In this document: positions 1 to 8,898 of the stretch, one piece after another
Numbering within the stretch: the stretch's first letter is position 1
Layout of the letters: each line of letters starts with the position of its first letter
DNA from: Roseibacillus sp.
GTDB lineage: Bacteria > Verrucomicrobiota > Verrucomicrobiia > Verrucomicrobiales > Akkermansiaceae
Reading direction: 5' to 3'
DNA: 39,419 nt
Assembly: GCA_002686085.1 (NCBI GenBank)
Contig: NZAC01000063.1
Coordinates: 1 to 39,419, forward strand
Made by a program: the position numbers and the translations under genes
The notes under the pieces: model-generated
Seen by the model: the letters and a program-made list of their open reading frames with translations, nothing else
What the model was told of the DNA's origin: nothing
Database searches by the model: none

Positions 1-2
1 CG

Positions 3-2222
3 GAACGAGAGGCGGGTTTTAAGAAGGGTGCCGGAGCGAAGGTTCGACCAGCCCCGGCACCCCAGAAGAAAAACTCTCCAAGCGTCGCTTCACCGGAGCC
101 CGCGCTCACCGGCAAAGAAATTCAGCCTGAAGCAACCCCAGCGCCGAAGGCGATCCCAGCCACAGGTATTCTACTGCCCGCCGATCTCGAGATTACAACC
201 TGGGCTGAAGGGCCGATGCTGGCCCGGCCCCTGAGTATGGATACGGACCACGCCGGGCGGATCTGGGTGGCAGAACGTCACGCCACCGATACACACCCGA
301 ACGGGTCTCGCATCGTCATCCTGGAAGACAAGGATCACGACGGCAAGGCCGACAAATCTCATGTTTTCATCGAAGATAGCGCGCTGGAGGGGCCCCTGGA
401 AATTAGCGTCTTCGGAAACAGGATCGTGGCCTTCAATCCTCCTCATCTGACCGTTTACACCGACACGAACGAAAACCTCGTCTTCGAACCAGAAATAGAC
501 AAGTGCGAGAATCTCCTCAGCGGATTCAAGCGGGACAGAGATACTGATCGCGTGCCGGCGATCTTCGGCGGTCCGGATGGAAGGTGGTACTTTGGTCATG
601 ATCAGGCAGGAGCGGAGTTCAAGGACAAGGGCGGAGTGAACTTCGTCGTGAGGAGCCCAGCTCTGCGCGACGAACCGAACAAGCCCGAGAACGCCCGTGA
701 CCTGACCAGCCAGACCAGCGGGGACGGGAAAGTCTGGGTCGGGGGTTTCGCCGCCAGCGTCAATCCGGACGGGTCCGGATTACGTATTGTAGGTCATGGT
801 TTCAACCGGAGTGTGGGACAGACGATGACCTCTTTCGGAGATATGTTTCAAAATGACCAAAGTGACACCGGGTCCTGCCGAGTTACCTGGCTCATGGAGG
901 GCAGCTTCCTTGGATTCTGTTCTCCAGATGGTCGACGAACGTGGCAAATAGATCAGCGTCCTGGCCAGCCAGACTCCGATGCTGAATGGCGGCAGTGGGA
1001 TCCGGGAACTCTTTCAGCCGGGGACACCTACGACAGGGGCTCCCCTCGTGGAATGTGCTTTTATGAAAATGGCTCTCTACCCAGAAGATATGCAGGGCTT
1101 CTCGCAAGCTGCGATGCTGAGCGTGGTGAAGTGTTTGGATATTTTCCCGTGATGGAAAAGTCGGGTTTCAAGCTCGAGCGTTTCTCCCTCGTGAAATCGA
1201 AAACGCCAGACGGGTTTCATCCAATTGAGATTCTGGTTGGTTCTGATGGGGCCTTATATCTCGCCACCACTGATACGCTTAAGAATCCCCCCTCCGCACA
1301 GGAGGTCTCGCCCACTGCAGGCACAATCTATCGGATCGCTCCGAAGGACTTCCGCCCTACCCCTAACCCACTGCCTGCAGATCCTATCAAACGCGCTCTC
1401 GCACTTCTCTCCAGCCCGGCCCAGAACGTGAGGTTCTCAGGGATTGAAACATTACGGACTGCAGGAGAAAAGGCACTCCCTGCTCTCCGGGGGATGCTGG
1501 GGCACTACGATGGATATCTTCAGGCACGGGCTCTCTGGGTGCTTCCCCACCTCGGGGCCGAAGGCAAGCGCATTACCCGAAGCCTGCTTGAAAGCTCGGA
1601 TGCCTCGACCCGGCTTCTCGCCTTTCGTTCACTCCGGGGCGCGGGCGAAGACTTCCTGGGGGCAGGAGCTCAGCTGGTTCCCGGGGGATTACTCAGAAAG
1701 TTCTACTCCGAAGAACCCAGCCCTGCAGTGCGGCGGGAGGTGGTCCTCTCCCTGCGCGACGCCAACCCCCAGCAGAAAGCAACCTCTGTGAGTTATTTTC
1801 TTCGCCGATGCAGCGCGAGTGACCCGGCCTATCTCGAAGCCTGCGGCCTCGCTTCCGAAGGTGCCGAGGAGCTCATCTGGTCGAGGTTAAAAACATTGGC
1901 CGGTATTTCTCTCGCGCTGGAGTGGCCGGAAGCCTTCACGAAAATCACTTGGCGCCTCCGTCCCAGCACTGCCATTCTCGATCTCCGTAAACGTGCGCTG
2001 TCCGAAAGCCTTTCGGATGACGCTCGAATCATGGCGGTAGAGACTCTTGCATTGAGTCGTGACGTCGAAGTTGTCCGAACTCTCATTGAAATCGCTAAGA
2101 CTAAAGGCCCGGTTGGGAAAGAAGCCCGGCGCTGGCTCTTCCATCTCGCCGGGACGCGATGGGTCGACCTCGACCTTGTGCCCCTCCTCAAGGCACACGG
2201 TATCATTGAACAGGAAAACTAA
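3..2222 (+). CDS. PVC-type membrane-bound dehydrogenase, 5' end missing
   Basis: The frame is open from the first complete codon at position 3, so the gene begins outside the window; the ATG at 216 is internal. About 739 residues are visible. After a Pro/Ala-rich linker comes a beta-propeller of the kind seen in the very large PVC family of putative membrane-bound dehydrogenases (distant soluble glucose/sorbosone dehydrogenase relatives). Typical phrases are RIWVAERHATDT, LEDKDHDGKAD, GPDGRWYFGHD, a TSFGDMFQND blade and a RGSPRGMCFY blade. The last ~270 residues look like HEAT-type alpha-helical repeats. No CxxCH heme site is visible, unlike the relative at 33708-36266, so any heme domain must lie upstream. 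Likely an extracytoplasmic oxidoreductase; the substrate cannot be deduced. Family call firm, function tentative. Confidence 0.8.
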   Translation, partial: EREAGFKKGAGAKVRPAPAPQKKNSPSVASPEPALTGKEIQPEATPAPKAIPATGILLPADLEITTWAEGPMLARPLSMDTDHAGRIWVAERHATDTHPNGSRIVILEDKDHDGKADKSHVFIEDSALEGPLEISVFGNRIVAFNPPHLTVYTDTNENLVFEPEIDKCENLLSGFKRDRDTDRVPAIFGGPDGRWYFGHDQAGAEFKDKGGVNFVVRSPALRDEPNKPENARDLTSQTSGDGKVWVGGFAASVNPDGSGLRIVGHGFNRSVGQTMTSFGDMFQNDQSDTGSCRVTWLMEGSFLGFCSPDGRRTWQIDQRPGQPDSDAEWRQWDPGTLSAGDTYDRGSPRGMCFYENGSLPRRYAGLLASCDAERGEVFGYFPVMEKSGFKLERFSLVKSKTPDGFHPIEILVGSDGALYLATTDTLKNPPSAQEVSPTAGTIYRIAPKDFRPTPNPLPADPIKRALALLSSPAQNVRFSGIETLRTAGEKALPALRGMLGHYDGYLQARALWVLPHLGAEGKRITRSLLESSDASTRLLAFRSLRGAGEDFLGAGAQLVPGGLLRKFYSEEPSPAVRREVVLSLRDANPQQKATSVSYFLRRCSASDPAYLEACGLASEGAEELIWSRLKTLAGISLALEWPEAFTKITWRLRPSTAILDLRKRALSESLSDDARIMAVETLALSRDVEVVRTLIEIAKTKGPVGKEARRWLFHLAGTRWVDLDLVPLLKAHGIIEQEN

Positions 2223-2267
2223 GCCAGCTTCCGGCATGGAAGTTACGTGAGTAACATTCGCAGAGAC

Positions 2268-2439
2268 ATGAAACTCGCAGCTCTGATCTTCGTCCTCAGC
2301 CTTGGAATTGGCTCTTCAGCGAGAGAGGAGGTTCGACCCAGCCTTGTTCTCAACTAAACTGATGACCAAGGCTACGAGGAATGATGCCCCTCGCTCGACC
2401 AGACCTGATCTGGCTGCCCCACTGAACAGACCCCTTACC
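2268..2439 (+). pseudogene. relic of a sulfatase 5' end (signal peptide plus first metal-binding strand)
   Basis: From the ATG at 2268 one frame reads a signal peptide (MKLAALIFVLSLGIGSSA), then RPSLVLN, a TAA at 2355-2357, TDDQGYEE and a TGA at 2382-2384. Ignoring the first stop, this aligns without gaps to the N-terminal sulfatase signature (RPN-I-V-x-I-L-x-DDQGYGD), where the two Asp residues bind the metal. The similarity fades after CPSLDQT, and the intact sulfatase starts at 2440. I read this as the decayed beginning of a second sulfatase, cut short by deletion or recombination. The alternative, a free 29-residue secreted peptide with chance similarity, seems less likely because the match continues in frame past the stop. 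Confidence 0.6.
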
Positions 2440-3861
2440 ATGCGCTATCTCATCACCATTTTGGCCCTTCTCTCAGCTAGTATGGGCTCCGCGATTTCTG
2501 GGGACAAATTACCACATATTCTGATCATCCTTGTTGACGACATGGGATACGGTGACGTGGGCGCTTATAATCCTGACTCCAAAATTCCCACCCCTCATCT
2601 CGACAAACTTAGTCAGGAGGGCATGCGATTTACCGATGCTCATGCCCCGGGGCCCTTATGTCACCTTTCCCGATACGGTCTTCTGACTGGGCAATATCCC
2701 TTTCGAGCCAACACCAGCGCATGGCGCAGACAGCCCTCCATAAAGAGCGGGCAGCTCACCATTGCTACGCTCCTTAAGAACAAGGGCTACAACACAGCCA
2801 TGGTAGGAAAGTGGCACCTAGGATTCCGGGAAGAGGGATACGAAAAGCCTCTGGCCGGCGGACCGGTGGATGTTGGATTTAATTCATTCTTTGGCATCAG
2901 AGCCTCAACCGACATCCCTCCATATTACTATATCCGCGGCAGCAAAGCTGTTCAGCCCCCGACGAACACCATCGGAGCTAATAGCAGTGAGGGGTGGTCC
3001 CGCATTCAGGGTGCATTCTGGCGAGCCGGAGGCATTGCCCCGGACCTGAAACTCGCCGAGGTTCTTCCCCGTTTCACCAGCGAGGCAATTTCCGTGATTA
3101 AAAACCACAAGCCTTCAGATCCCGATCCCCTGTTTCTATATCTCGCTTACCCCGCACCCCATACCCCCTGGCTTCCCTCACGTAAATTCAAGGGAAGAGG
3201 AGGCGCGGGCATGTATGGGGAGTTCTGCAGCATGGTGGATGCCGAGGTAGGCAAAGTCCTGCAAGCCTTGGAAACGCAAAAGCTCGCCTCCGACACCATG
3301 GTCATCTTTACCTCTGACAATGGCCCAGTCTGGTATGATGTGGACATCAAGCGATTTGGACATGACTCCGCAGGAGGCCTTAGGGGAATGAAGGCCGACG
3401 CATGGGAGGCTGGTCATCGAATGCCCTTCCTACTGCGCTGGCCCAAGGTAGTGAAGCCAGGCTCCATTTCCTCACGTCTCATTTGCTTCACGGACCTGAT
3501 GGCAACTTTTGCAGACCTGACCAGCACCACGCTGCCCGCCGGCAAGTCTCTGGACAGCCAGAGCTTTCTCCCCGCGCTCACTCATCCTTCCGCTCCGCAC
3601 CTGCCAAGGGAGCCGATCGTCATGAAAGCTGGTAGTGGCGCCATGATGATCAGAGAGGGAAAATGGAAACTGATTGACCAGCTTGGCTCTGGCGGATTCT
3701 CAAGCCCCAAGCGGGTCCGCCCGGAAAAGGGAGGGCCAAAAGGTCAACTTTACGATCTTTCCTCGGATCCCTCCGAGAAAACAAACCTGTGGAGTGAGTA
3801 TCCGGAGTTGGTCCAAAGGCTTAGCAAGCGACTGGAGCAGATCGCCGGCGAGGACCTTTGA
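2440..3861 (+). CDS. secreted sulfatase (arylsulfatase family) with atypical signature
   Basis: A 473-residue sulfatase that would hydrolyse sulfate esters, probably of polysaccharides, outside the cytoplasm. I chose the ATG at 2440 because it opens on a clear signal peptide (MRYLITILALLSASMGSAIS); the frame extends upstream to an ATG at 2302 but without a secretory start. Visible family marks are DD at residues 33-34 in ILVDDMGYGD, the GKWHLG block, and FTSDNGP for the C-terminal metal ligands. The active-site motif, normally C/S-x-P-S-R, reads C74-H-L-S-R78: the nucleophile and Arg are kept but Pro is Leu. Maturation of Cys to formylglycine needs a partner enzyme that is not in the window. 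The preceding relic suggests a former tandem sulfatase pair. Confidence 0.9.
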   Translation: MRYLITILALLSASMGSAISGDKLPHILIILVDDMGYGDVGAYNPDSKIPTPHLDKLSQEGMRFTDAHAPGPLCHLSRYGLLTGQYPFRANTSAWRRQPSIKSGQLTIATLLKNKGYNTAMVGKWHLGFREEGYEKPLAGGPVDVGFNSFFGIRASTDIPPYYYIRGSKAVQPPTNTIGANSSEGWSRIQGAFWRAGGIAPDLKLAEVLPRFTSEAISVIKNHKPSDPDPLFLYLAYPAPHTPWLPSRKFKGRGGAGMYGEFCSMVDAEVGKVLQALETQKLASDTMVIFTSDNGPVWYDVDIKRFGHDSAGGLRGMKADAWEAGHRMPFLLRWPKVVKPGSISSRLICFTDLMATFADLTSTTLPAGKSLDSQSFLPALTHPSAPHLPREPIVMKAGSGAMMIREGKWKLIDQLGSGGFSSPKRVRPEKGGPKGQLYDLSSDPSEKTNLWSEYPELVQRLSKRLEQIAGEDL

Positions 3862-4046
3862 GCGATCCGCCTCGAACGGCATTTTCCCGCGATATAGCCG
3901 CTGTTTGCCGTAAATATCACTACAACTCGGCTCCCAAACCCCATCTCCGTTCAAGAGCAGGGTTGACGCAAAGGCCTCAGAGTCTAAGGATCCGCGCCCC
4001 AATCACCCGCGGCACCGGAATCTGCTGCGCCAACCGACACTACCTC

Positions 4047-5336
4047 ATGAACATAGAAACACTCTGCCTCCACGGTGGTCAGGAACCGGATCCATCTACG
4101 AACGCTCGTGCCGTTCCCCTGCACCGGACCACATCGTTTGTCTTCAACAGTACCGAGCATGCCGCGAATCTTTTCGCCCTGAAGGAACTCGGTAACATCT
4201 ACAGCCGGATCATGAACCCCACTCAGGCGGTCCTTGAATCACGGGTTGCTCTTCTTGAGGGGGCACATGAGCTTGCCGCTCTCGCTCTTAGCTCTGGCAC
4301 GAGTGGAGTATTCTATTCCATTATCAACCTCGCCCAAGCTGGCGACAATATTGTCTCTGCCCGCAATCTCTATGGAGGGTCCTACACTCAGTTCAACGAT
4401 ATCCTCCCTGCTCTTGGTATCGAAGTGCGGTTCGTGGACTCACAAGATCCGGACGAATTTGCCCGGGCTGCAGATGAGAATACCCGAGCCTTCTTCACCG
4501 AGACGGTTTCCAATCCCGCACTTGAGGTCGCTGATCTCGAGGCCATCTCACGGCATGCCAAAGCCTGCGGGGTTCCCCTGATCGTAGACTCGACATTTTC
4601 CACCCCCTACCTCACCAAGCCCATCGAGCACGGCGCTGATATTGTCGTTCATTCTCTCACCAAATGGTTCGGTGGCCACGGCACAGGAATCGGAGGCGTT
4701 GTGGTCGACGCTGGCCAGTTCAACTGGGGAGCGGGAAAGCACCCACTCTATGACACTCCGGACTCGTCCTATCACGGACTGCGCTGGGGTCATGACCTTC
4801 CCCCGGAGCTGTCCCCTCTCGCTTTCATTCTACGGATGCGGACTGTTCCCCTCCGTAATCTCGGCGCATGTATTTCACCTGATAATGCCTGGATCTTCCT
4901 GCAGGGCATCGAAACTTTGCCACTCCGCATGGAGCGCCACTGTGAAAACGCCCTCGCGGTCGCCAAGCATCTGCAGAACCACGAAGCCGTGGAATGGGTC
5001 CGATATCCCGGCCTGGAAGACAGTCCGGAGTATGAGAAAAATCAAAAATACATCCGGGGTAAAGGTGGCGCCATGGTGGTCTTCGGCATCAAGGGTGGCG
5101 CTGACGCGGGAAAGGCTTTTATTGAGGCCCTCGAGCTGCACTCACACCTTGCCAATGTGGGTGACGCTAAGTCTCTTGCCATCCATCCCGCGACCACGAC
5201 CCATTCGCAGCTCAACGAGGAGCAGCAAGCGGCGGGTGGAATCACTCCCGAGCTGATTCGTCTGTCAGTCGGCATTGAGAGTATCTCAGACATTGTAGCC
5301 GACCTCGACCAAGCTCTTGCGAAAACCAGTTCCTGA
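4047..5336 (+). CDS. metY: O-acetylhomoserine sulfhydrylase-like PLP enzyme
   Basis: A 429-residue member of the Cys/Met metabolism PLP-dependent family (fold type I), closest in layout to O-acetylhomoserine aminocarboxypropyltransferase, which makes homocysteine from O-acetylhomoserine and sulfide in the cytoplasm. It starts with the typical METY-like opening IETLCLHGGQEPDPSTNARAVP. It has YSRIMNPTQ, the SSGTSGVFYSI loop, DSTFSTPYL, and the PLP lysine K206 in HSLTKWFGGHGTGIGG. It ends with a typical HPATTTHSQL and IRLSVGIES. The start at 4047 fits the family; an upstream in-frame ATG at 3858 would add 63 unrelated residues. Related gamma-synthases and gamma-lyases share these motifs, so the exact substrate is inferred. 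The sulfatase neighbour makes a sulfur-assimilation link attractive but unproven. Confidence 0.85.
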   Translation: MNIETLCLHGGQEPDPSTNARAVPLHRTTSFVFNSTEHAANLFALKELGNIYSRIMNPTQAVLESRVALLEGAHELAALALSSGTSGVFYSIINLAQAGDNIVSARNLYGGSYTQFNDILPALGIEVRFVDSQDPDEFARAADENTRAFFTETVSNPALEVADLEAISRHAKACGVPLIVDSTFSTPYLTKPIEHGADIVVHSLTKWFGGHGTGIGGVVVDAGQFNWGAGKHPLYDTPDSSYHGLRWGHDLPPELSPLAFILRMRTVPLRNLGACISPDNAWIFLQGIETLPLRMERHCENALAVAKHLQNHEAVEWVRYPGLEDSPEYEKNQKYIRGKGGAMVVFGIKGGADAGKAFIEALELHSHLANVGDAKSLAIHPATTTHSQLNEEQQAAGGITPELIRLSVGIESISDIVADLDQALAKTSS

Positions 5337-5399
5337 CTGAGCACTCACAAATAGGGCGATCCGGATCTCTGGGGTCCTCCAACCCCCTGCAATTCCATC

Positions 5400-6176
5400 A
5401 TGGCCTATCCGGGCATTCAGCTCTTCGACCTCAAAGGGCGCACTGCCCTCGTCACTGGTGGATCCAAGGGACTGGGCAAGGCTATCGCGGACGGCTTTGC
5501 TTCCGCTGGCGCCTCAATCGTGCTGGTGAGTCGACACGGCCACGAGGCGGCGAGTGCTGCCGCCGAGATCGCCGCAGACCACGGGGTTCATACTCTGGGG
5601 ATCGAGGCCGACATCACTGATCAGGAGCAGATCGCGTCGATGATCGCCTCGACTACAAAGTCCTTTGGTGGTCTCGACATTCTTGTCAACAGCGCGGGGA
5701 TCAACACCAGAGGGGCGATCGACGACATTACCCTCGAACAATTCGAAGAGCTCATGCAAATCAATGTGACGGGGACCTGGCTGTGCTGCAAAGCGGTCAT
5801 TCCCTTGATGAGGGCCACCGGCTGGGGGCGAATCATCAACCTTTCGAGTGCCATCGGGCTGGTGGGGGTCCCCCAGCGAACACCCTATGCCTCGAGTAAA
5901 GGCGCTGTCACTCAGCTCACCCGCAGCCTTGCCCTTGAGCTGGCTGGCTCTGGCATCCTTGTCAACGCGATCTGCCCCGGGCCGTTTCTCACCGAAATGA
6001 ACGCGCCCCTCGCGGAATCAGAAGAAGCGAAGCGTTTTATCGTAGACCGGACAGCTCTTCGAAGATGGGGCAACCTTCCCGAGATTCAGGGCGCTGCCCT
6101 CTATCTCGCCAGCGAAGCTGCCAGCTATACCACCGGGAGCATGCTCAGTGTAGATGGGGGATGGACGGCCCAGTAA
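5400..6176 (+). CDS. short-chain dehydrogenase/reductase (SDR), gluconate 5-dehydrogenase-like
   Basis: A complete 258-residue classical SDR, expected to be a cytoplasmic NAD(P)-dependent oxidoreductase acting on an alcohol or keto group, perhaps of a sugar acid. The Rossmann motif TGGSKGLG lies at residues 19-26, NSAG starts at N97, the catalytic Ser is at 149/150 in NLSSA, and YASSK gives Y163 and K167. The C-terminal DGGWTAQ is the family's usual ending. The opening [14 protein letters not shown] resembles gluconate 5-dehydrogenase and similar sugar SDRs, but SDR substrates cannot be read from motifs. It sits 63 bases after the MetY-like gene on the same strand and may be co-transcribed with it. 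Confidence 0.9.
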   Translation: MAYPGIQLFDLKGRTALVTGGSKGLGKAIADGFASAGASIVLVSRHGHEAASAAAEIAADHGVHTLGIEADITDQEQIASMIASTTKSFGGLDILVNSAGINTRGAIDDITLEQFEELMQINVTGTWLCCKAVIPLMRATGWGRIINLSSAIGLVGVPQRTPYASSKGAVTQLTRSLALELAGSGILVNAICPGPFLTEMNAPLAESEEAKRFIVDRTALRRWGNLPEIQGAALYLASEAASYTTGSMLSVDGGWTAQ

Positions 6177-6249
6177 GCCCTGCGGGGGGTGCTCATCATT
6201 CCAAGCTGCGACGACATCTCCCCATTCCCGACTCGACAAGACCGGCCCG

Positions 6250-6261
6250 AAAAGGCCTTTT
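6250..6261 (+). terminator. AAAAGGCCTTTT palindrome with T-run, weak terminator-like site
   Basis: The gap between the SDR and the cytochrome gene holds a perfect 12-base palindrome followed by another T and AAA. A GGCC arm at 6244-6247 could pair with the GGCC at 6254-6257. The stem is short, so termination here is only a possibility. Confidence 0.2.
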
Positions 6262-6276
6262 TAAAGCTGCTTGATC

Positions 6277-8898
6277 ATGAGGATTCCCATCTCCTTAGCA
6301 TTTCTGCTGGGCACCATTGGGCCGGTATTGTGCGCTCCCTTTGATTACCACAGTGTGCGTGGACGTGAAGCAAAGGGCCCGGTGGATGGGATCCTTGAAG
6401 GTGAGCTTCTCCCCAAGCACGGAACGGCCCGGACACAGGGAATGAGGAATTTTGGCGAAGGGTGGCGTGGAGATGCCCACCTCCTATGGGATGGAGAGCC
6501 CGGGCAGGAGATGATAACCGAATTTCGTATCGAGGAAGCGGGAATCTACGAGATGTCAGCCCAGATGACCCTCGCGCCCGACTACGGCATCTTCTCAGTG
6601 ATCCTTGACGGCAAGGTCCTCCGACGTGGAATTGATCTTTTCAACCCAAAGGTCTCTGTTGCCCCGGTTATCCAACTCGGAAAGCTCCCTCTCACTCGTG
6701 GAGAACACAAACTGGCCTTTAAGCTGACTGGCGCGAACCCCAACGCCTCAACATTCCAAAAATCCAGATATCTTCTTGGGCTCGACTTCCTCAAGGTAAT
6801 CAATCTCGCCCCACCGGAACAGCCGGTGGCTGAGACCACGAAACCTAAGGAAGTCACCGCGCCGAAACTCACCGTTACCCTCGAAGAAGTACAACCCATT
6901 CTGGCAACTTACTGCTACGGCTGTCATGGCGAAAAAGGGAAGGTGAAAGGCAAGACCAACTTGAAGGAATTAGCATCTCCTCAGGATTTTCTCAGCCGTA
7001 TCGAGCTTGTCGGTAAAGCCGCGGAAGCCACCACCTTTCAGGAAATGCCTCCCGCGGATGCCAAGCAACCAACGGAGGAGGAGCGGCGTAAGCTCGCGAC
7101 ACTTTTCAACGGCTACCTTGAACAGCACCTCCAGGACTCGGGCCGCCTCAAGCCCGTGGTGATGAGACGCCTCAACCGCTATGAATATAACAATGCGGCA
7201 AAAGACCTCCTTGAGCTCAAGGGAGACCTGTATCCATTACCTGAGAAGGTCATCCGTAGCCGCGGCTATTTCAACCCTGCTTCCGGTCGCTTCCCAGACA
7301 CCATCCAGGTTTCGAACCGAGCCCTCGGTAAAAACCAGATCGAGCAGCATATTCTCACCGGGGTAAGCCCCTTCGCCATCGATCTGCAGGCTGAGCACGG
7401 ATTCAATAATCAGGGAGACCAGCTCAGTGTGTCTCCCATTCTGCTGGAGAGCTTCCTCAAGCTTGGGCGTTCAATCGTCAACGCCCGCGAATTCGACGGA
7501 TACTCTGCCCTGACTGACTCCCTCTTCCGCGCTCCCGATGAAAAGGACCATACGCTCTGGCCCCCCATTATCGAGGAGCGCCTGCGCCCCTTCCTCGAGA
7601 GGGCTTTCCGCTCCGCAATCAACGATGCTACCCTGAAACGCTATGTAAGTTTTGTGATGCGAGAGGTCTCTCGGCACGGCAACTATTCTCAGGCCATGAA
7701 AAGCGTGACCGCTGCGGTTCTCGCCTCTCCTCGCTTCCTTTATCTGACCGAAACCAAGAAGGATGCCTCCGCAGAGGAGCCCCTGACGTCTTATGAGCTG
7801 GCTACCCGCCTTTCCTTCTTTCTCTGGAGCACCCTCCCCGATGAAGAGCTGATCGCGAGCGCACGGAACGGGGACTTGAGCCAGCCAGATGTCTATGCAG
7901 CTCATGTGAAGAGGATGCTGGAAAGCCCCAAGAGTAAGGCCCTCGCCGAAAACTTTGCGCGTCAGTGGCTGCGCCTTGACCAACTCATTACTGCAGTCCC
8001 GGATTTTGACCGATTCCAGATCTATTACTCCCGGATCGGATGCGAACAATGGAAATTCGGACTACAGACCATGGCCGAACCGCTCCTTCTTTTTGAAAGT
8101 ATCATGGTCGAAGACCGCTCTATCATGCTTCTGGTGGATTCAAACTACTCCTACCGTTCAGATGAGATGGCATCGTGGTACAAGGACGCCATCCCCTTTC
8201 GCAACAAGGGCAATCGCAACCGATTCAATACCGGATCACAACGCTTCAGCCGCCGCAGCTTGGAAAGCCGGAGGGAGGGAGGAGTGATTACTTCGGCAGC
8301 CGCCCTGACCATGACCTCCGAGCCTCTCCGAACCAGTCCCATCAGGCGCGGGGCATGGGTCGCCACCGTGATTCTCAACAAACCTCCACCGCCTCCTCCC
8401 GATGTCATTCCGGAAATTGAACAGGATGATGCTGCTATTGAAGCCAAAGGTCAGACCCTCCGGCAGCGGCTTGTCGCTCATCAGGAAAATGAGAGCTGCG
8501 TCTCCTGCCATCAGAAGATTGATCCCCTCGGATTTGCTCTGGAGAACTACGATGCCATCGGGCGCTGGCGCGATACCTACCGGTCAGGACTCCCGATTGA
8601 TGCCAGTGGAACGCTCTACGGGAAAGCCCAGTTTCAGGACGTAATCGGGCTCAAGGACGTTCTTCTTGGAAACCCGGAGTGGTTCATCAGGGGCTTCAGC
8701 GAACACCTTCTGGCTTATGCTCTCGGTCGCGAGATCGATATCTCCGACAAACCTGCTCTGGATAAAATCGTTCGCAAGGCCATGGCTAAAAAGGGTCAGT
8801 TTTCCACCATTGTTTCTGAGATCGCCACGAGTTACCCTTTCATGCACAAGACAAATCAACTAGCTCCTTCTTCCGGAAAAACTCCAAAAAAGCCATGA
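6277..8898 (+). CDS. DUF1592/DUF1588-family secreted cytochrome
   Basis: An 873-residue protein of the PVC-specific family built from a beta-sandwich, a cytochrome c domain and stacked DUF1587/1592/1588/1585 units. I use the ATG at 6277, which begins a clear signal peptide (MRIPISLAFLLGTIGPVLC); a TTG two codons earlier is an alternative. Residues ~20-175 look like a carbohydrate-binding-type beta-sandwich. A first heme site, CYGCH, starts at residue 213, and a second, CVSCH, at residue 741 inside the DUF1588 block (SCHQKIDPLGFALENYD). The DUF1592-like helical part carries SYELATRLSFFLWSTLPDEEL. It overlaps the DUF1552 gene by ATGA, the conserved pairing in these bacteria. Probably periplasmic or surface electron transfer coupled to an unknown oxidation. 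Confidence 0.9.
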   Translation: MRIPISLAFLLGTIGPVLCAPFDYHSVRGREAKGPVDGILEGELLPKHGTARTQGMRNFGEGWRGDAHLLWDGEPGQEMITEFRIEEAGIYEMSAQMTLAPDYGIFSVILDGKVLRRGIDLFNPKVSVAPVIQLGKLPLTRGEHKLAFKLTGANPNASTFQKSRYLLGLDFLKVINLAPPEQPVAETTKPKEVTAPKLTVTLEEVQPILATYCYGCHGEKGKVKGKTNLKELASPQDFLSRIELVGKAAEATTFQEMPPADAKQPTEEERRKLATLFNGYLEQHLQDSGRLKPVVMRRLNRYEYNNAAKDLLELKGDLYPLPEKVIRSRGYFNPASGRFPDTIQVSNRALGKNQIEQHILTGVSPFAIDLQAEHGFNNQGDQLSVSPILLESFLKLGRSIVNAREFDGYSALTDSLFRAPDEKDHTLWPPIIEERLRPFLERAFRSAINDATLKRYVSFVMREVSRHGNYSQAMKSVTAAVLASPRFLYLTETKKDASAEEPLTSYELATRLSFFLWSTLPDEELIASARNGDLSQPDVYAAHVKRMLESPKSKALAENFARQWLRLDQLITAVPDFDRFQIYYSRIGCEQWKFGLQTMAEPLLLFESIMVEDRSIMLLVDSNYSYRSDEMASWYKDAIPFRNKGNRNRFNTGSQRFSRRSLESRREGGVITSAAALTMTSEPLRTSPIRRGAWVATVILNKPPPPPPDVIPEIEQDDAAIEAKGQTLRQRLVAHQENESCVSCHQKIDPLGFALENYDAIGRWRDTYRSGLPIDASGTLYGKAQFQDVIGLKDVLLGNPEWFIRGFSEHLLAYALGREIDISDKPALDKIVRKAMAKKGQFSTIVSEIATSYPFMHKTNQLAPSSGKTPKKP

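Noticed and set aside
3963-3990. TTGACG with TAAGGA as a promoter for the PLP enzyme gene
   Set aside because: The -10 match is poor (2 of 6).
4642-5256. 204-codon open frame on the + strand
   Set aside because: It is a different frame of the PLP enzyme gene; the MetY-like motifs are all in the other frame.
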